Origin: Ophiobolus disseminans
Lineage: Eukaryota; Ascomycota; Dothideomycetes; Pleosporales; Phaeosphaeriaceae
Assembly: GCA_010093685.1 (NCBI GenBank)
Contig: MU006234.1
Location: forward strand, 735,668 to 799,667
Reading direction: 5' to 3'
Length of the DNA stretch: 64,000 nucleotides
Shown here piece after piece: positions 10,261 through 19,629 of the stretch; position 1 is the first letter of the stretch; each line of letters opens with the position of its first letter. The position numbers and the translations under genes are program-made. The notes under the pieces were generated by a model. The model was not told where the DNA came from. It made no database searches and saw only the letters and a program-made list of their open reading frames with translations.

Positions 10261-12651
10261 ATGCATTTCGAGCAAGATTCGTCAGCCATCAACAGCGCGA
10301 CCGATTATGGTAAAAATGTTGTTGAGAGCTTGAAAAAGGAGGAAAAGTTAGAGCAATCGTCCGTGCAAAAGCTATCGAAGGAGCACGACCATGTTTTGAA
10401 GACGTTCAGGCTGCTAATTGCAGACCTTTGCCAGCAGTTCAACGGCGGTCATCCTGGGTGAGTTACCTAAAAAATCCGTTATATGTGGTGACTGACAGCT
10501 TAACAGTGGCGCGATTGGGATGGCAGCTATTGGAGTTGCGCTATGGAAGTACGTGATGCGATATGCGCCACACACTCCCACTTACTTCAACCGTGATCGA
10601 TTTGTCTTGTCCAATGGTAAGCTTGCGCTGAACACATACCACTTACGCTCGAAATTGATGTTGTTTTGTAGGCCATACATGTCTCTTCCAGTACTGCTTT
10701 CTTCACCTCGCAGGCTACAAGGCCATGACTTTCGAGCAGCTGAAGTCATACCACTCCGATCGAGTCGATGGCCTGTGTCCTGGGCACCCAGAGATTGAGC
10801 ATGAAGGCATCGAGGTCACTACCGGCCCGCTTGGTCAGGGTGTTGCAAATGCTGTCGGTACGAAACTTCGCTGGGCATTGCGTAAGAAATCCGTTCACTA
10901 ACCTCATGTTCAAACACACAGGCTTAGCAATAGCGACAAAACAATTGCAAGCGACCTACAATCAGCCAAGCTTTGATATCATTTCGAATCACACCTGGTG
11001 CGTGATTGGTGACGCGTGTTTGCAGGAGGGTGTTGCGCTGGAGGCCATCTCCCTTGCCGGCCACCTGAAGCTGAATAATCTTACAATTATCTACGACAAC
11101 AATCAGGTGACTTGCGACGGCAGTGTTGACCTTACCAACACCGAGGATGTTAATGGCAAGATGCGAGCTTGCGGCTGGGACGTAATCGATATCGAAGACG
11201 GATGTTTCGATATTGAAGGCATCGTTCGATCGCTGAACAACGCCCGCGGGTCGGCCGATAAACCGACCTTCATCAACGTCCGCACAGTCATCGGGCTGGG
11301 ATCTGCAGTCGCAGGCGATGCAGTTGCTCATGGAGCTGCGTTCGGAGCTGCAGATGTGGCCAACATGAAGAAAACGTATGACTTTAATCCTGAGGAGCAT
11401 TTTGTCATCAGCGAGGAAGTGCGAAAGTTTTTCGAAGATCTTCCAGGCCGAGGAGAGAATTTGGTACATTCGTGGGAAGCAATGGTTCAAAAGTACGAGA
11501 CCAAATATCCGGACTTGGGTGCTGAGTTCCGGCAAAGAATGCAAGGTCGGCTGCCGGAGACATGGAAAGACTTGATCCCGACCTCGTTCCCAGAGACACC
11601 CACAGCCACGAGGAAAGCTTCTGGGCTGGTACTCAATCCAATTGCCGAGAAAGTAAAGGCTTTCATGGTAGGAACAGCAGATCTGACACCATCGGTGAAT
11701 ATGGCGTATAAGGGAAAGGTTGACTTTCAACATGTAAGTTATCTGTGCCGTATGTGTTAGTAACATGCTGACAACTTACAGCCTGGTCTAAAGACGACTT
11801 GTGGTATTACCGGCAACTATAGTGGTCGGTACATCCACTACGGCGTGCGCGAGCATTCGATGTGCGCCATCTCCAACGGACTGGCAGCGTTCGCGCCGAA
11901 CACCTTCATCCCTGTCACTTCGACTTTCTTCATGTTCTACCTCTACGCAGCTCCTGCAGTGCGAATGGGAGCTCTACAACAGCTGCAAGTCATCCATGCC
12001 GCTACACACGACAGCATTGGCATCGGAGAAGACGGGCCTACCCACCAGCCGATTGAGCTGGCAAATCTCTATCGCGCCATGCCGAACGTACTGTACATCA
12101 GACCCGGCGACAGCGAAGAAACAGCTGGCGCTTGGATCATAGCTATCGAGGCGAAGAACACACCGAGCATCATCTCGACGTCACGACAAACACTGCCACA
12201 GCTCAAGCAGACACGGCGAGATATGGTCGCAAACGGCGCGTACGTATTGGACGAGATCGAGGACGCCGACGTGACGTTGATCGGAGTGGGCGCCGAACTC
12301 TCTCATGCAGTCGATACAGCGAAGGAGCTGAAGGGGAAGAATATCAAGGCGCGAGTTGTCAGCTTCCCATGCCAACGTCTCTTCGACGCCCAATCGACTG
12401 AGTACAAGCGCGACACACTGCGACGACATCGTGGCATTCCCGCAATTGTAATCGAGCCTTTCGCGCCCAACGGTTGGGAGAGATATGCTGATGCCGCAGC
12501 ATGTATGAAGCGTTTTGGACACAGCTTGCCCGGCAAAGCTGCGTACAAGCACTTCGGTTTCGATGCACCTGCACTCACGACCAAGGTGGAGAGCTACTTG
12601 AAGCAAGTCCGTAATGATCCTTTGTTGAAGGGCGAATTTGTGGATCTTTGA
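10261..12651 (+). CDS. transketolase family, dihydroxyacetone-synthase-like
   Basis: Five exons: 10261-10457, 10507-10616, 10672-10857, 10922-11733 and 11782-12651, giving 724 aa. All four introns have GT-AG borders and keep the frame. FNGGHPGGAIG and GDACLQEG (194-201) with YDNNQVTCDG form the thiamine-diphosphate site; YGVREHSM and DGPTHQP lie in the pyrimidine domain. GDACLQEG, NNQVTCDGSVD and the late segment VVSFPCQRLFDAQS resemble yeast dihydroxyacetone synthase (formaldehyde transketolase) rather than housekeeping transketolase. The reaction moves a two-carbon ketol unit from xylulose-5-phosphate to an aldehyde. The C-terminus FVDL is not a PTS1, unlike the peroxisomal methylotroph enzyme, so it is probably cytosolic. 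The true acceptor (formaldehyde or a sugar phosphate) cannot be told. An out-of-frame ATG sits 5 bases upstream of the chosen start. Confidence 0.92.
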
Positions 12652-12816
12652 GCGTTGGAACCTGTAAGGTTTCGAGTTTTGAGGAAGATCTGCTGGAGTG
12701 GTTTATTTCTATTAGCTACCCGAAAACATCTCACTGCGAGATAGGATACGAGTATCATGGCCACAGCGCTAGATTGATTTGAGTGTTTTAATCATACCTA
12801 TGCAGACCCGACTAGT

Positions 12817-13749
12817 CTAGCATTCCGTCGGCCTTATGGTATTCGAGGCAAGTGTAAGCTCCCGGCTCATCCTCTCTAGCTGTTCGTACGAGCCGATAGG
12901 GCCGGACTTAGATGACACATAGCCAGTATAAGTTTCTCTGAAGGGTTCTTGTAATTGCTGTGTATCAATCGCTCTTTCGTCCAGGATAGGAATCAGCTTT
13001 GCGTGGGCATAGTCAATTTCCATGCCCTCGAAGATAAGGCCAACCCGTGATGCACCAAGCGTCGATTGCCGAATCCGTTTTGAAGCTTCCCAGATAGCAC
13101 CCGCCAAATCAACGAGGTTCGTATCGGAGATTGAAAGAACATCGCTGCTCAGATGCCTGCGCGGGATGAGCACAGTAAAGCCAGGAGTATTACCCCACGG
13201 TGTGAGAAAAGCAACGTGAGAAGCAGACTCCCAGAGCCGCCACTGAGGCACCTCGCCACGCACGATTTTGGCGAAGATGTTGTTCTTGCCTTGATCCTCT
13301 CCTCCCAGGTAAGCAAAGCTCATCGCGGGTGGCGCGCTTGAGGCGATAGCGTCTCTAATGTCATCTAATCTCTCTCTCGACATCTCGGGGCCAGCTTTGG
13401 AACTAATGTAGCCGGGATATGTGACGTTATACTCGAGCCCCAAACCCGAGACAGGCTTCCAGTGCTCGGAGAGGCCGTGCATAGGAATAAGGCGGATCTC
13501 CCGATCTGATGTCGTGACCAGCGCAACTCTGCGAACGCCCAAGACAGTTTTGAGAAGCACGGCTACCCGTTTCGCGGACAGCAGCACCTGAGCGTATTCA
13601 TTCTTGGGCAATTCATGGAGCGGAGCATCGGCCTTCAGACGAACGATGGTGTCGCCGGGAGTGGTTGGTGTGAGCGAAAGTAGAGCGGCGACATTGCTAT
13701 CGTCGAAGAAAAGCGGAAGCTCTCTGGGTGTGCGGTCCTCGGTAATCAT
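12817..13749 (-). CDS. tandem double HIT-like protein with degenerate histidine triads
   Basis: Single exon, 310 aa from the ATG at 13749; the open frame extends 11 codons upstream but there begins with GTG. Two copies of a HIT-fold unit are visible. The endings TYPGYISSKAGP (first) and TYTGYVSSKSGP (second) match at the same place in each unit, and IRLIPMHG and HAKLIPI occupy the catalytic-strand position. HIT hydrolases and transferases use an HxHxHxx triad on nucleotidyl substrates. Here unit one keeps none of the triad positions and unit two keeps only the first His, so the usual chemistry is doubtful. It could be a regulatory or nucleotide-binding relic, or belong to a subgroup with a shifted His. 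The neighbours give no clue. Confidence 0.72.
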   Translation of the reverse strand: MITEDRTPRELPLFFDDSNVAALLSLTPTTPGDTIVRLKADAPLHELPKNEYAQVLLSAKRVAVLLKTVLGVRRVALVTTSDREIRLIPMHGLSEHWKPVSGLGLEYNVTYPGYISSKAGPEMSRERLDDIRDAIASSAPPAMSFAYLGGEDQGKNNIFAKIVRGEVPQWRLWESASHVAFLTPWGNTPGFTVLIPRRHLSSDVLSISDTNLVDLAGAIWEASKRIRQSTLGASRVGLIFEGMEIDYAHAKLIPILDERAIDTQQLQEPFRETYTGYVSSKSGPIGSYEQLERMSRELTLASNTIRPTEC

Positions 13750-14052
13750 CTTGGAATTCGAGGCATTTCTCGCTGAGGACACAAAACAACAGACACTGTT
13801 TCGTTGCTGCAGTTCGTGCTAATTTGGCGGCGGCGGGGTCTCCCTGACCGGATCGAGTTAGCCGTGCCGCCAACCCGTTCCTTGCAGCACGCCTTGACCG
13901 CTGCACCTGCACCTGAGCACGCAAAAAATGATCTAGAACTGTGAATTCTGTCAACTACGATTGTGCCTCGATCCCGATGACAAAACTCTCGGCCACACCT
14001 TCATCATCGACGTAGATTCGGTTCGCGGCGCCGCAAGATTGCAAAGAATGCA
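13750..14052. other. intergenic region
   Basis: 303 bp between two minus-strand genes, containing the promoter of the HIT-like gene. A further 5' exon for the HIT-like gene could hide here: a CCTCAG acceptor-like site lies just upstream of the chosen start, but I found no convincing first exon. Confidence 0.35.
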
Positions 14053-14426
14053 TCAAGCACCTGCAGGCCGTTTAAACATGAGCACAACAATAGTCACAAC
14101 AAGAACAACCCAAGTCCCAAGCAACATCATCTCCACGGCCAACCTCCTCGGGGTATCCGCCAGCTCTAGGCCCTTTTGACGGCAGATGACCTTTTCGATG
14201 TAGTCTAGCTGTGCAGCCATGGTTTGCATCGTGGGTTCCTCGTTGGATGCATCGGTCAGCCGAGTGCGACTTGACGTCCGTCGCGGAATGCGACGGCGAG
14301 TTGCGAATTCTGTGCCAGGAAGAAATATGTTAGCTGTGTTATGTAGAAACTGAAGGGAAGGCAGAAGATCGTACCGCGTCCATCTGTCGCATGCGGTGCG
14401 CATTGTTGCTGGTAGTCTGAAGCCAT
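14053..14426 (-). CDS. small tail-anchored-like membrane protein, unknown function
   Basis: Two exons, 14426-14375 and 14309-14053 (GTACGA...CACAG), giving 102 aa. The N-terminal half is polar and Arg-rich (RRRIPRRTSSRTR), the middle has an amphipathic stretch around LDYIEKVICRQKG, and a single hydrophobic segment of about 20 residues (LLGTWVVLVVTIVVLMF) sits 6 residues from the C-terminus. No signal peptide is present. The layout is that of a tail-anchored protein facing the cytosol. I do not recognise the family. It is divergent from the next membrane protein, with about 240 bp between starts. Confidence 0.6.
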
Positions 14427-14668
14427 GGTAGACGATGGATGTTGAGTAATGTTTGCCGTCTGAATGCGCGAGGAGAGAGAAAATAGTCAAGACACCGTCC
14501 TTTCTCTTTCATCCTACAGGGCTCGATTCTTTGTTTGCTAGCCTGTGCTCCATGTCCACTTTTTTTTTGTCCTAGCTTTCGCAACGCAGTTTGATGCCCA
14601 TCACAGCTGTTCACATCATTCATTCTACGAAATTCTGTATCGCAGTTCCACTCATCGTCTCGCCTCCG

Positions 14669-15772
14669 ATGCGTCGCACTTCTAGAAGTAACCATCTCTC
14701 GCTTGTCAAGCTCCGCGACTGCATGGGCGCCGCAGCGTTGCTGCTCACGCTCCTCTGCATCCTCATCGCGTGCAACATTTCCAATCTCCTGAACGAGGCC
14801 CAGCCTGCCTATCTGAGAGACTTCAGTCCCGCGTGCCAGCCGGCACACATCTATCCTGACTACCGGCGCGCGCTTGGTTTCCCTCTTGCTCTCTTCGACG
14901 ACAATCTTATGCCGCCCAAAGCCGCCGTTCGCAAAGCCCTTAAAACCGCCAAGGCGTACTTGCACTCGGACAAATGGTGGAAGAACCCTGGCGTGAAGGC
15001 CATGCGGCATGAGATGCCCAACGTGATAGAAGCTCTGCAGTACGCAAGCGGCGAGCTTATCGCATGGACAGGTTACATGCTATATGAGGATGGGGCAACG
15101 ACTCCGGAGGACGACCCCTGGGGCTACAGAGTCGCTCCTAGGGATATCTCTTTTCCACACTTCAAAACTGAGGGTTGCGCGCCGTACACCTGGGGTCAAG
15201 CGTCCAAGATCACAGCATACAAGCTCATCACGCCTTACTGGCAGCATGCGAACGCAACGCCGCAAACAACAGCCGATGTAAGTCAGTATTGCCCACCGTT
15301 CTCTCTAGCCACATTCCAGGACGCATGGCGCCAGATCTCTACATTTCGTGTCCTCCCATACCCACAGATCGAGTGGAACACGGCCGTACTTCCGCCCAGA
15401 GGCGTGCACGAGTTTTATTTCCATTTCATATTTTGCGGCTTCGGGCTGTTGAATCCTGTGTTGCGCAGCCTGGCCGTGTGAGGAAGAGCAGGAACGACGT
15501 CCCTTCGGAAGCTGCGCGAGAGGCGGTGGGCGATGGCGAAGGAAGATAAGCTCGACATGGTTGACCAGGGCTGGATGGCTGTTTGTGATTTTCTTCCATT
15601 CGATGACGATATCAAGGAACTGCACCGGGAGCTCGAAGACGAGAGGGCTTGGCGCATGCAAGAGGATAATGAACGACACGAGCACGCGCTACGCACTGCC
15701 AATGCAGAGTTTGCGGAGGGATTCTTAGAGCGAAACCGGCAGGTGAACGCCAGGAACAAGTGGTGGTTCTGA
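14669..15772 (+). CDS. single-pass membrane protein of unknown function; last exon junction unresolved
   Basis: The first exon is open from 14669 (an upstream in-frame ATG is at 14594) to a GTAAGT donor at 15278; the acceptor CCACATTCCAG ends just before 15320. After a short Arg-rich head, one hydrophobic helix (AAALLLTLLCILIACNI) anchors the protein, followed by a soluble domain of about 180 residues with many Trp and Tyr. The frame then meets TGA at 15479, but beyond it the same frame stays open to 15772 with a charged, coiled-coil-like tail (DDDIKELHRELEDERAWR). A further intron removing the TGA is likely (a GTGCAC donor near 15402 is one candidate), but I could not fix it. Either the protein ends at 15481 or this tail belongs to it. 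No family is recognised. Confidence 0.5.
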
Positions 15773-16707
15773 TGAGCTCTCTCCAAAGCGTCTCATGACC
15801 ATGAAGCGAACAAGGTCAAACTTGGGTGTAGCCCTAGCGTTCAAAAAGCACGAACTTTCTTTGTATGTTAGGCGGCGGACATCCAGGTGGCCTGGCACGA
15901 CACAAAGTGAGTTACCCTCACTACAAGACGAGTGCGAACACATTCATTAGAGTTAATTCACGCGACTCGGGACTACTTCACTGCTATGTTTATTAGCCTT
16001 GTACACATATCTTCAAGAAAGCAGATTCTTTTGTCAAATTTAACAGGGAATGCAGTGCTCAAGCACGCCTTGCTTCTGGTCTTGAAATACCGTGTGGCAA
16101 TGAAATACCCGCGGTTCAGCGTTATCCTTCAGCCTGAAATACATTTCCGTATGTAAATTCAGCCTCACCACCTCGTTCTCAGTAACAAGAATTGAAATCC
16201 CAGGTAGCAAACTACACGCGTGCAATTTCGATCTATCCGGAACGCAGATTCTGACGTAAAGTCTCGAAAAAACGGAGTTGGTGATTGTGAAGTCGGTGTC
16301 TTCCAAGATTGTTACCAAATGAACGTTTAATGTTGTATGGGCACATTTAATGGCGTACGCCTTTGTCGTGTTCCTTGCGGAGCTAGTCGCAACGTGCGAT
16401 TCTCCGTGGAAGTATCTCCTTGAATTGAACATCGTATACTCATATCCTGATTCGATATGACAGTTGGCCTATGGGTTAAAAGATTCGCAAAGCGTAAGTA
16501 CGTGATGATGATGATGATGATGATGATGATTGATGAAGGTGGCATAAAGGTATATTACCAGTGCCACCGGAGATATTTGATAATGTCTGACTCAAACCAG
16601 AGACAACCCTACGGCTGTCAGTGGCATGAACTGCGACTTTGAAAAGGTCGGTCTGCATTGAATGAGCCAGCATTCAACGCTATAGACCGCCTTCGGAGAC
16701 CTGGCGC
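15773..16707. other. intergenic region with a microsatellite
   Basis: About 0.9 kb without a supported gene. A 130-codon open frame on the minus strand (16040-16432) has no motif and crosses non-coding-like sequence. A TGA trinucleotide tract lies at 16503-16530. Confidence 0.45.
16503..16530. repeat. (TGA)n microsatellite
   Basis: About nine uninterrupted TGA units. It is not in a supported coding sequence; such tracts vary in length between isolates. Confidence 0.9.
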
Positions 16708-17860
16708 TTACCACATCTTCCACGCGCTACGGCGGGGAGTTTCCGTCTCTTGCTTCTCGGTACCGGCGTAGGGAGATGACGTGGAAACGATGTCCGAAGT
16801 TCCCGACTCCTCGTGTTCGACATCAGAGTCGGAAGAGAGAGCGGATTCGATGTTTGCATTCGCCATGTTGCAAAGGCTGCCAATGTTAGCGATTTTGGCA
16901 TTCAAATCTGGAGATTCGATGCTGAGTAGACTCGATCACCCCCAGTATTTGGTTTGCTGCTGGAGAATCGGCAGACGAGTGGGCATCTGCATTGCTGCAA
17001 AGAAACTTGATCAAGGCAATCGTCTTGTTCAAATCTGTAGATTTCAGATTGATGAGAGTCTCGATACTGGCAAGCCTTTTGGTCGCTGATGACGCTGCAA
17101 CAACGATATTGTCAGATTGATCCCGAGCGAGCTCGTGCTCTGCAACAGTGGCTTTGTCAAGTTGAGTCTGATCAAGTTCGCGCTCTTTAGCAACAGCGTC
17201 GCGAATCTCAGCTTGAGACTCATCACGTGCTACGGCAATTGCTTGGTTGACGGCATCAAGTCGAGTTTGAGCTAGTCTGCGCTCTTCAGCGGTTGCTTGA
17301 TCGACCTCGGTCTGGAGTCGAACCTGAGATAGTGCGCGCTTTGCAGCCAGGGCCTCGTCGATTGCAGTCTGAAGTTGTGCCTGAGTCTGCTCACCATGCT
17401 GATCGGCAACTTTCTTGGCCATGTCCCTATATTGAGTCACTGTCGGCTGAATCCATTTCACAAAAGCTTCAGTGGAATGATCCTCTGATTCAGATGAATA
17501 ATCTTTGACCTCTGCTCCTTCTCGAGACCAGCAAGTCTTTGTCACATGTTCAGTCCAATTTTTGAGATTTGTCAATCTGGCCCTGCTCAGTCTCAGTATT
17601 GCGCAGCTTATCGACTGCTGTCTGAAAATCCGTTTGCATAACTTCGATCATATTGTGAAATGCCGGTTCAAGGACATCTTTCAGCCACGGTAACGGTCCC
17701 TCGTGAGGTAAAGTATAACCTGAGAACTCTCATTGGTCACATTCATAAACTCTCCATAAATGGGGAACATGACGTGCGACATGTCTATCGTTCGGTTCAT
17801 GATTGTTTGCATCCATACTGAGAAGAGTGCCTGTAGTCTTCGGGGTCCAGGTCCCACCAT
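16708..17860 (-). pseudogene. coiled-coil protein gene, frame broken at several points
   Basis: Reading leftward from an ATG at 17860, coherent protein sequence jumps frame near 17710, 17565 and 16930. Across the jumps it continues sensibly: LPWLKDVLEP, then a long coiled coil, then a Ser/Glu-rich acidic tail. The central part (17575-16886 frame) is built of roughly 22-25-residue repeats rich in Ala, Glu, Arg and Gln, such as ERRLAQTRLDAVNQA and ERELDQTQLDKATVAEH. No GT-AG introns of normal length join the frames, so small indels are the simplest reading, making this a pseudogene or a gene with assembly errors. Fungal proteins of this kind are often secreted or cell-wall linked, but no signal peptide is visible. 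The family is not recognised. Confidence 0.4.
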
Positions 17861-18804
17861 GGCGTGTGATTGGGATTGCTACTTCTGACCGTTAGACCGT
17901 TTATGTTATGTAGTCAGTTAGATTTTTTCTTGTTGTTTAGTTTGTGCTTTGCTACAAGTGTGTTGCTTGTGTCAAGTGGTTGAAATGATGAGGAAAGGGA
18001 AGTCAGGGAAGGAAGTTCATCGTCTGTTTTATATCTCACATTTCCGCTGCGAGAAATTCATACAATGGACTTGATTTCAAACATAGACTATGTCGGTGCA
18101 TAATTTTTCGGGTTGTTGAGAACCGTGCTGACACGTACGACAACGATTAACGTTGGGGGTGTGTGGTACCCATCATAGCACCTACAGCAAAAACAACGTT
18201 TCTGGCATGTATCTCGAACAATGTGAGAGCACTAAAGTCGAAGTTATATTGACGTAAATTTGCGTTGACGTAAATCTGCAAAAAGTACAAAGGTGCGTTG
18301 TACGTTGTATGACGCATTGTGAAGACACATAGTTACCTAGGCTATACGTCTTGCGCAAAGTGATTTCCTCTGATATTGTGATAATGAGGAGCGGTGGCGG
18401 GTGCGTACGACGGGTGCAGAACCGACCTCGGGAATCGGCTGACTAGCCGTCGGCACTGGGTGCTGCAAGAACTCGTGTCCTATTGTCCAGAATTTACTAG
18501 GAAGCCTGTATGTCTCTATATCACTGTGAAGGCTTTGTTAATGTGAAGTTTTGATCTAAGGACATATAAATCTTCATGTATAAAAGTTATCACAATGCCT
18601 GGTGTCGGCAACCAGACCGCGGGATCTGACGTCATCTGTCTGCTTCCAAACCCCTCTTATCACGCATCCCTTTTAGGCAATCTTTGCCCCAGGTGTATAT
18701 GATGCGCAACGACATCTTGCGTCCACTTGGTTGATCTGTTGAAACCATCCCCTAACCTCCCGATAGAAGTTTCCGTCTCTATTTACACCTGGAACGAAGC
18801 AACC
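17861..18804. other. intergenic, A/T-rich, no gene seen
   Basis: About 0.94 kb between the decayed coiled-coil gene and the cupin gene. It is richer in A and T than its surroundings. The open frame of the cupin extends to 18727 but begins with TTG, so I leave that part untranslated. Confidence 0.45.
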
Positions 18805-19509
18805 ATGACCACCAAAGCACGCACATATCAACTCCCACCGACACCCCTGATCCCCAATTCTCCGTTTCCGCTACTGCACTATCCGGGTCTTGTTCGTGAT
18901 CTTGTTACACGTCCCAACTTCAAGACGGCAGATATCTTCGATCTCTTCGCGCAAAACGGCTGGCAATCGCAATGGGTAGCACGATATGGGCCGGACATAC
19001 AATCACACTACCACTCTACAACACACGAATGCATGGCGGTGATATCCGGGGAAGGCGCGACAATCAGATTCGGTGTCGCCGATGCGCCGGATTGGAAGCG
19101 TGGAATGTTGGGCATTGGCGAGAGAGGAGGCGGCGAGGAAGGAGGAGTGGATATCAGAGCAGCACTTGGTGATGTGTTCATCATCCCAGCAGGCGTGTCG
19201 CATAAGACCTTTTCGCCCGCTCCGGAGACGAAGGAGCTCGCGTTCCATCAGCCTGAGGATGTCGAGGCAGGTCATGCAGCGGACGATATAAGTCCCGAAT
19301 CCGAAGCACGTCATCGGGAGTTCTTCGGTCAGGTCCCTGTCGAAGGCCATTTCATGATGATGGGTGCGTATCCGTATGGTGGAGTGTGGGATTTCAAGAT
19401 TGGGGGTGAACACAGGGAGAAGGAAGAGACAGTGTGGAAAGTGCCGAAGCCACAGAAGGATCCCGTACTGGGTCTGAGTGATGAGGGTCTATGCGGGTTG
19501 TGGAAGTAG
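18805..19509 (+). CDS. YjlB-like cupin-domain protein
   Basis: Intronless, 234 aa from the first ATG (MTTKARTYQLPPTP). A single cupin barrel is suggested by HYHSTTHECMAVISG (metal-ligand motif 1 with two His and a Glu) and by GDVFIIPAGVSHKTF (motif 2 with a His). The C-terminal PYGGVWDF is typical of the YjlB-like group found in bacteria and fungi. These are presumed small-molecule binding or isomerase-like metal proteins without a settled reaction. There is no signal peptide, so it is probably cytosolic. It converges with the SET-domain gene, with only 120 bp between stops. Confidence 0.8.
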   Translation: MTTKARTYQLPPTPLIPNSPFPLLHYPGLVRDLVTRPNFKTADIFDLFAQNGWQSQWVARYGPDIQSHYHSTTHECMAVISGEGATIRFGVADAPDWKRGMLGIGERGGGEEGGVDIRAALGDVFIIPAGVSHKTFSPAPETKELAFHQPEDVEAGHAADDISPESEARHREFFGQVPVEGHFMMMGAYPYGGVWDFKIGGEHREKEETVWKVPKPQKDPVLGLSDEGLCGLWK

Positions 19510-19629
19510 TTGCGGAGACTATTGTACTTATGCGCATGACGAACATGATGAATTGCCACGCTTTGCCCCACCCACTCTTTTGCGCGCACTATCGGAAACC
19601 TCGAATTTTAGGGATTCTAAGACGTATGT

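Noticed and set aside
16040..16432. 130-codon minus-strand frame
   Set aside because: No domain, no signal peptide, and flanked by non-coding sequence with a microsatellite.
18727..18804. N-terminal extension of the cupin frame
   Set aside because: Begins with TTG; the first ATG at 18805 leads into the conserved part.
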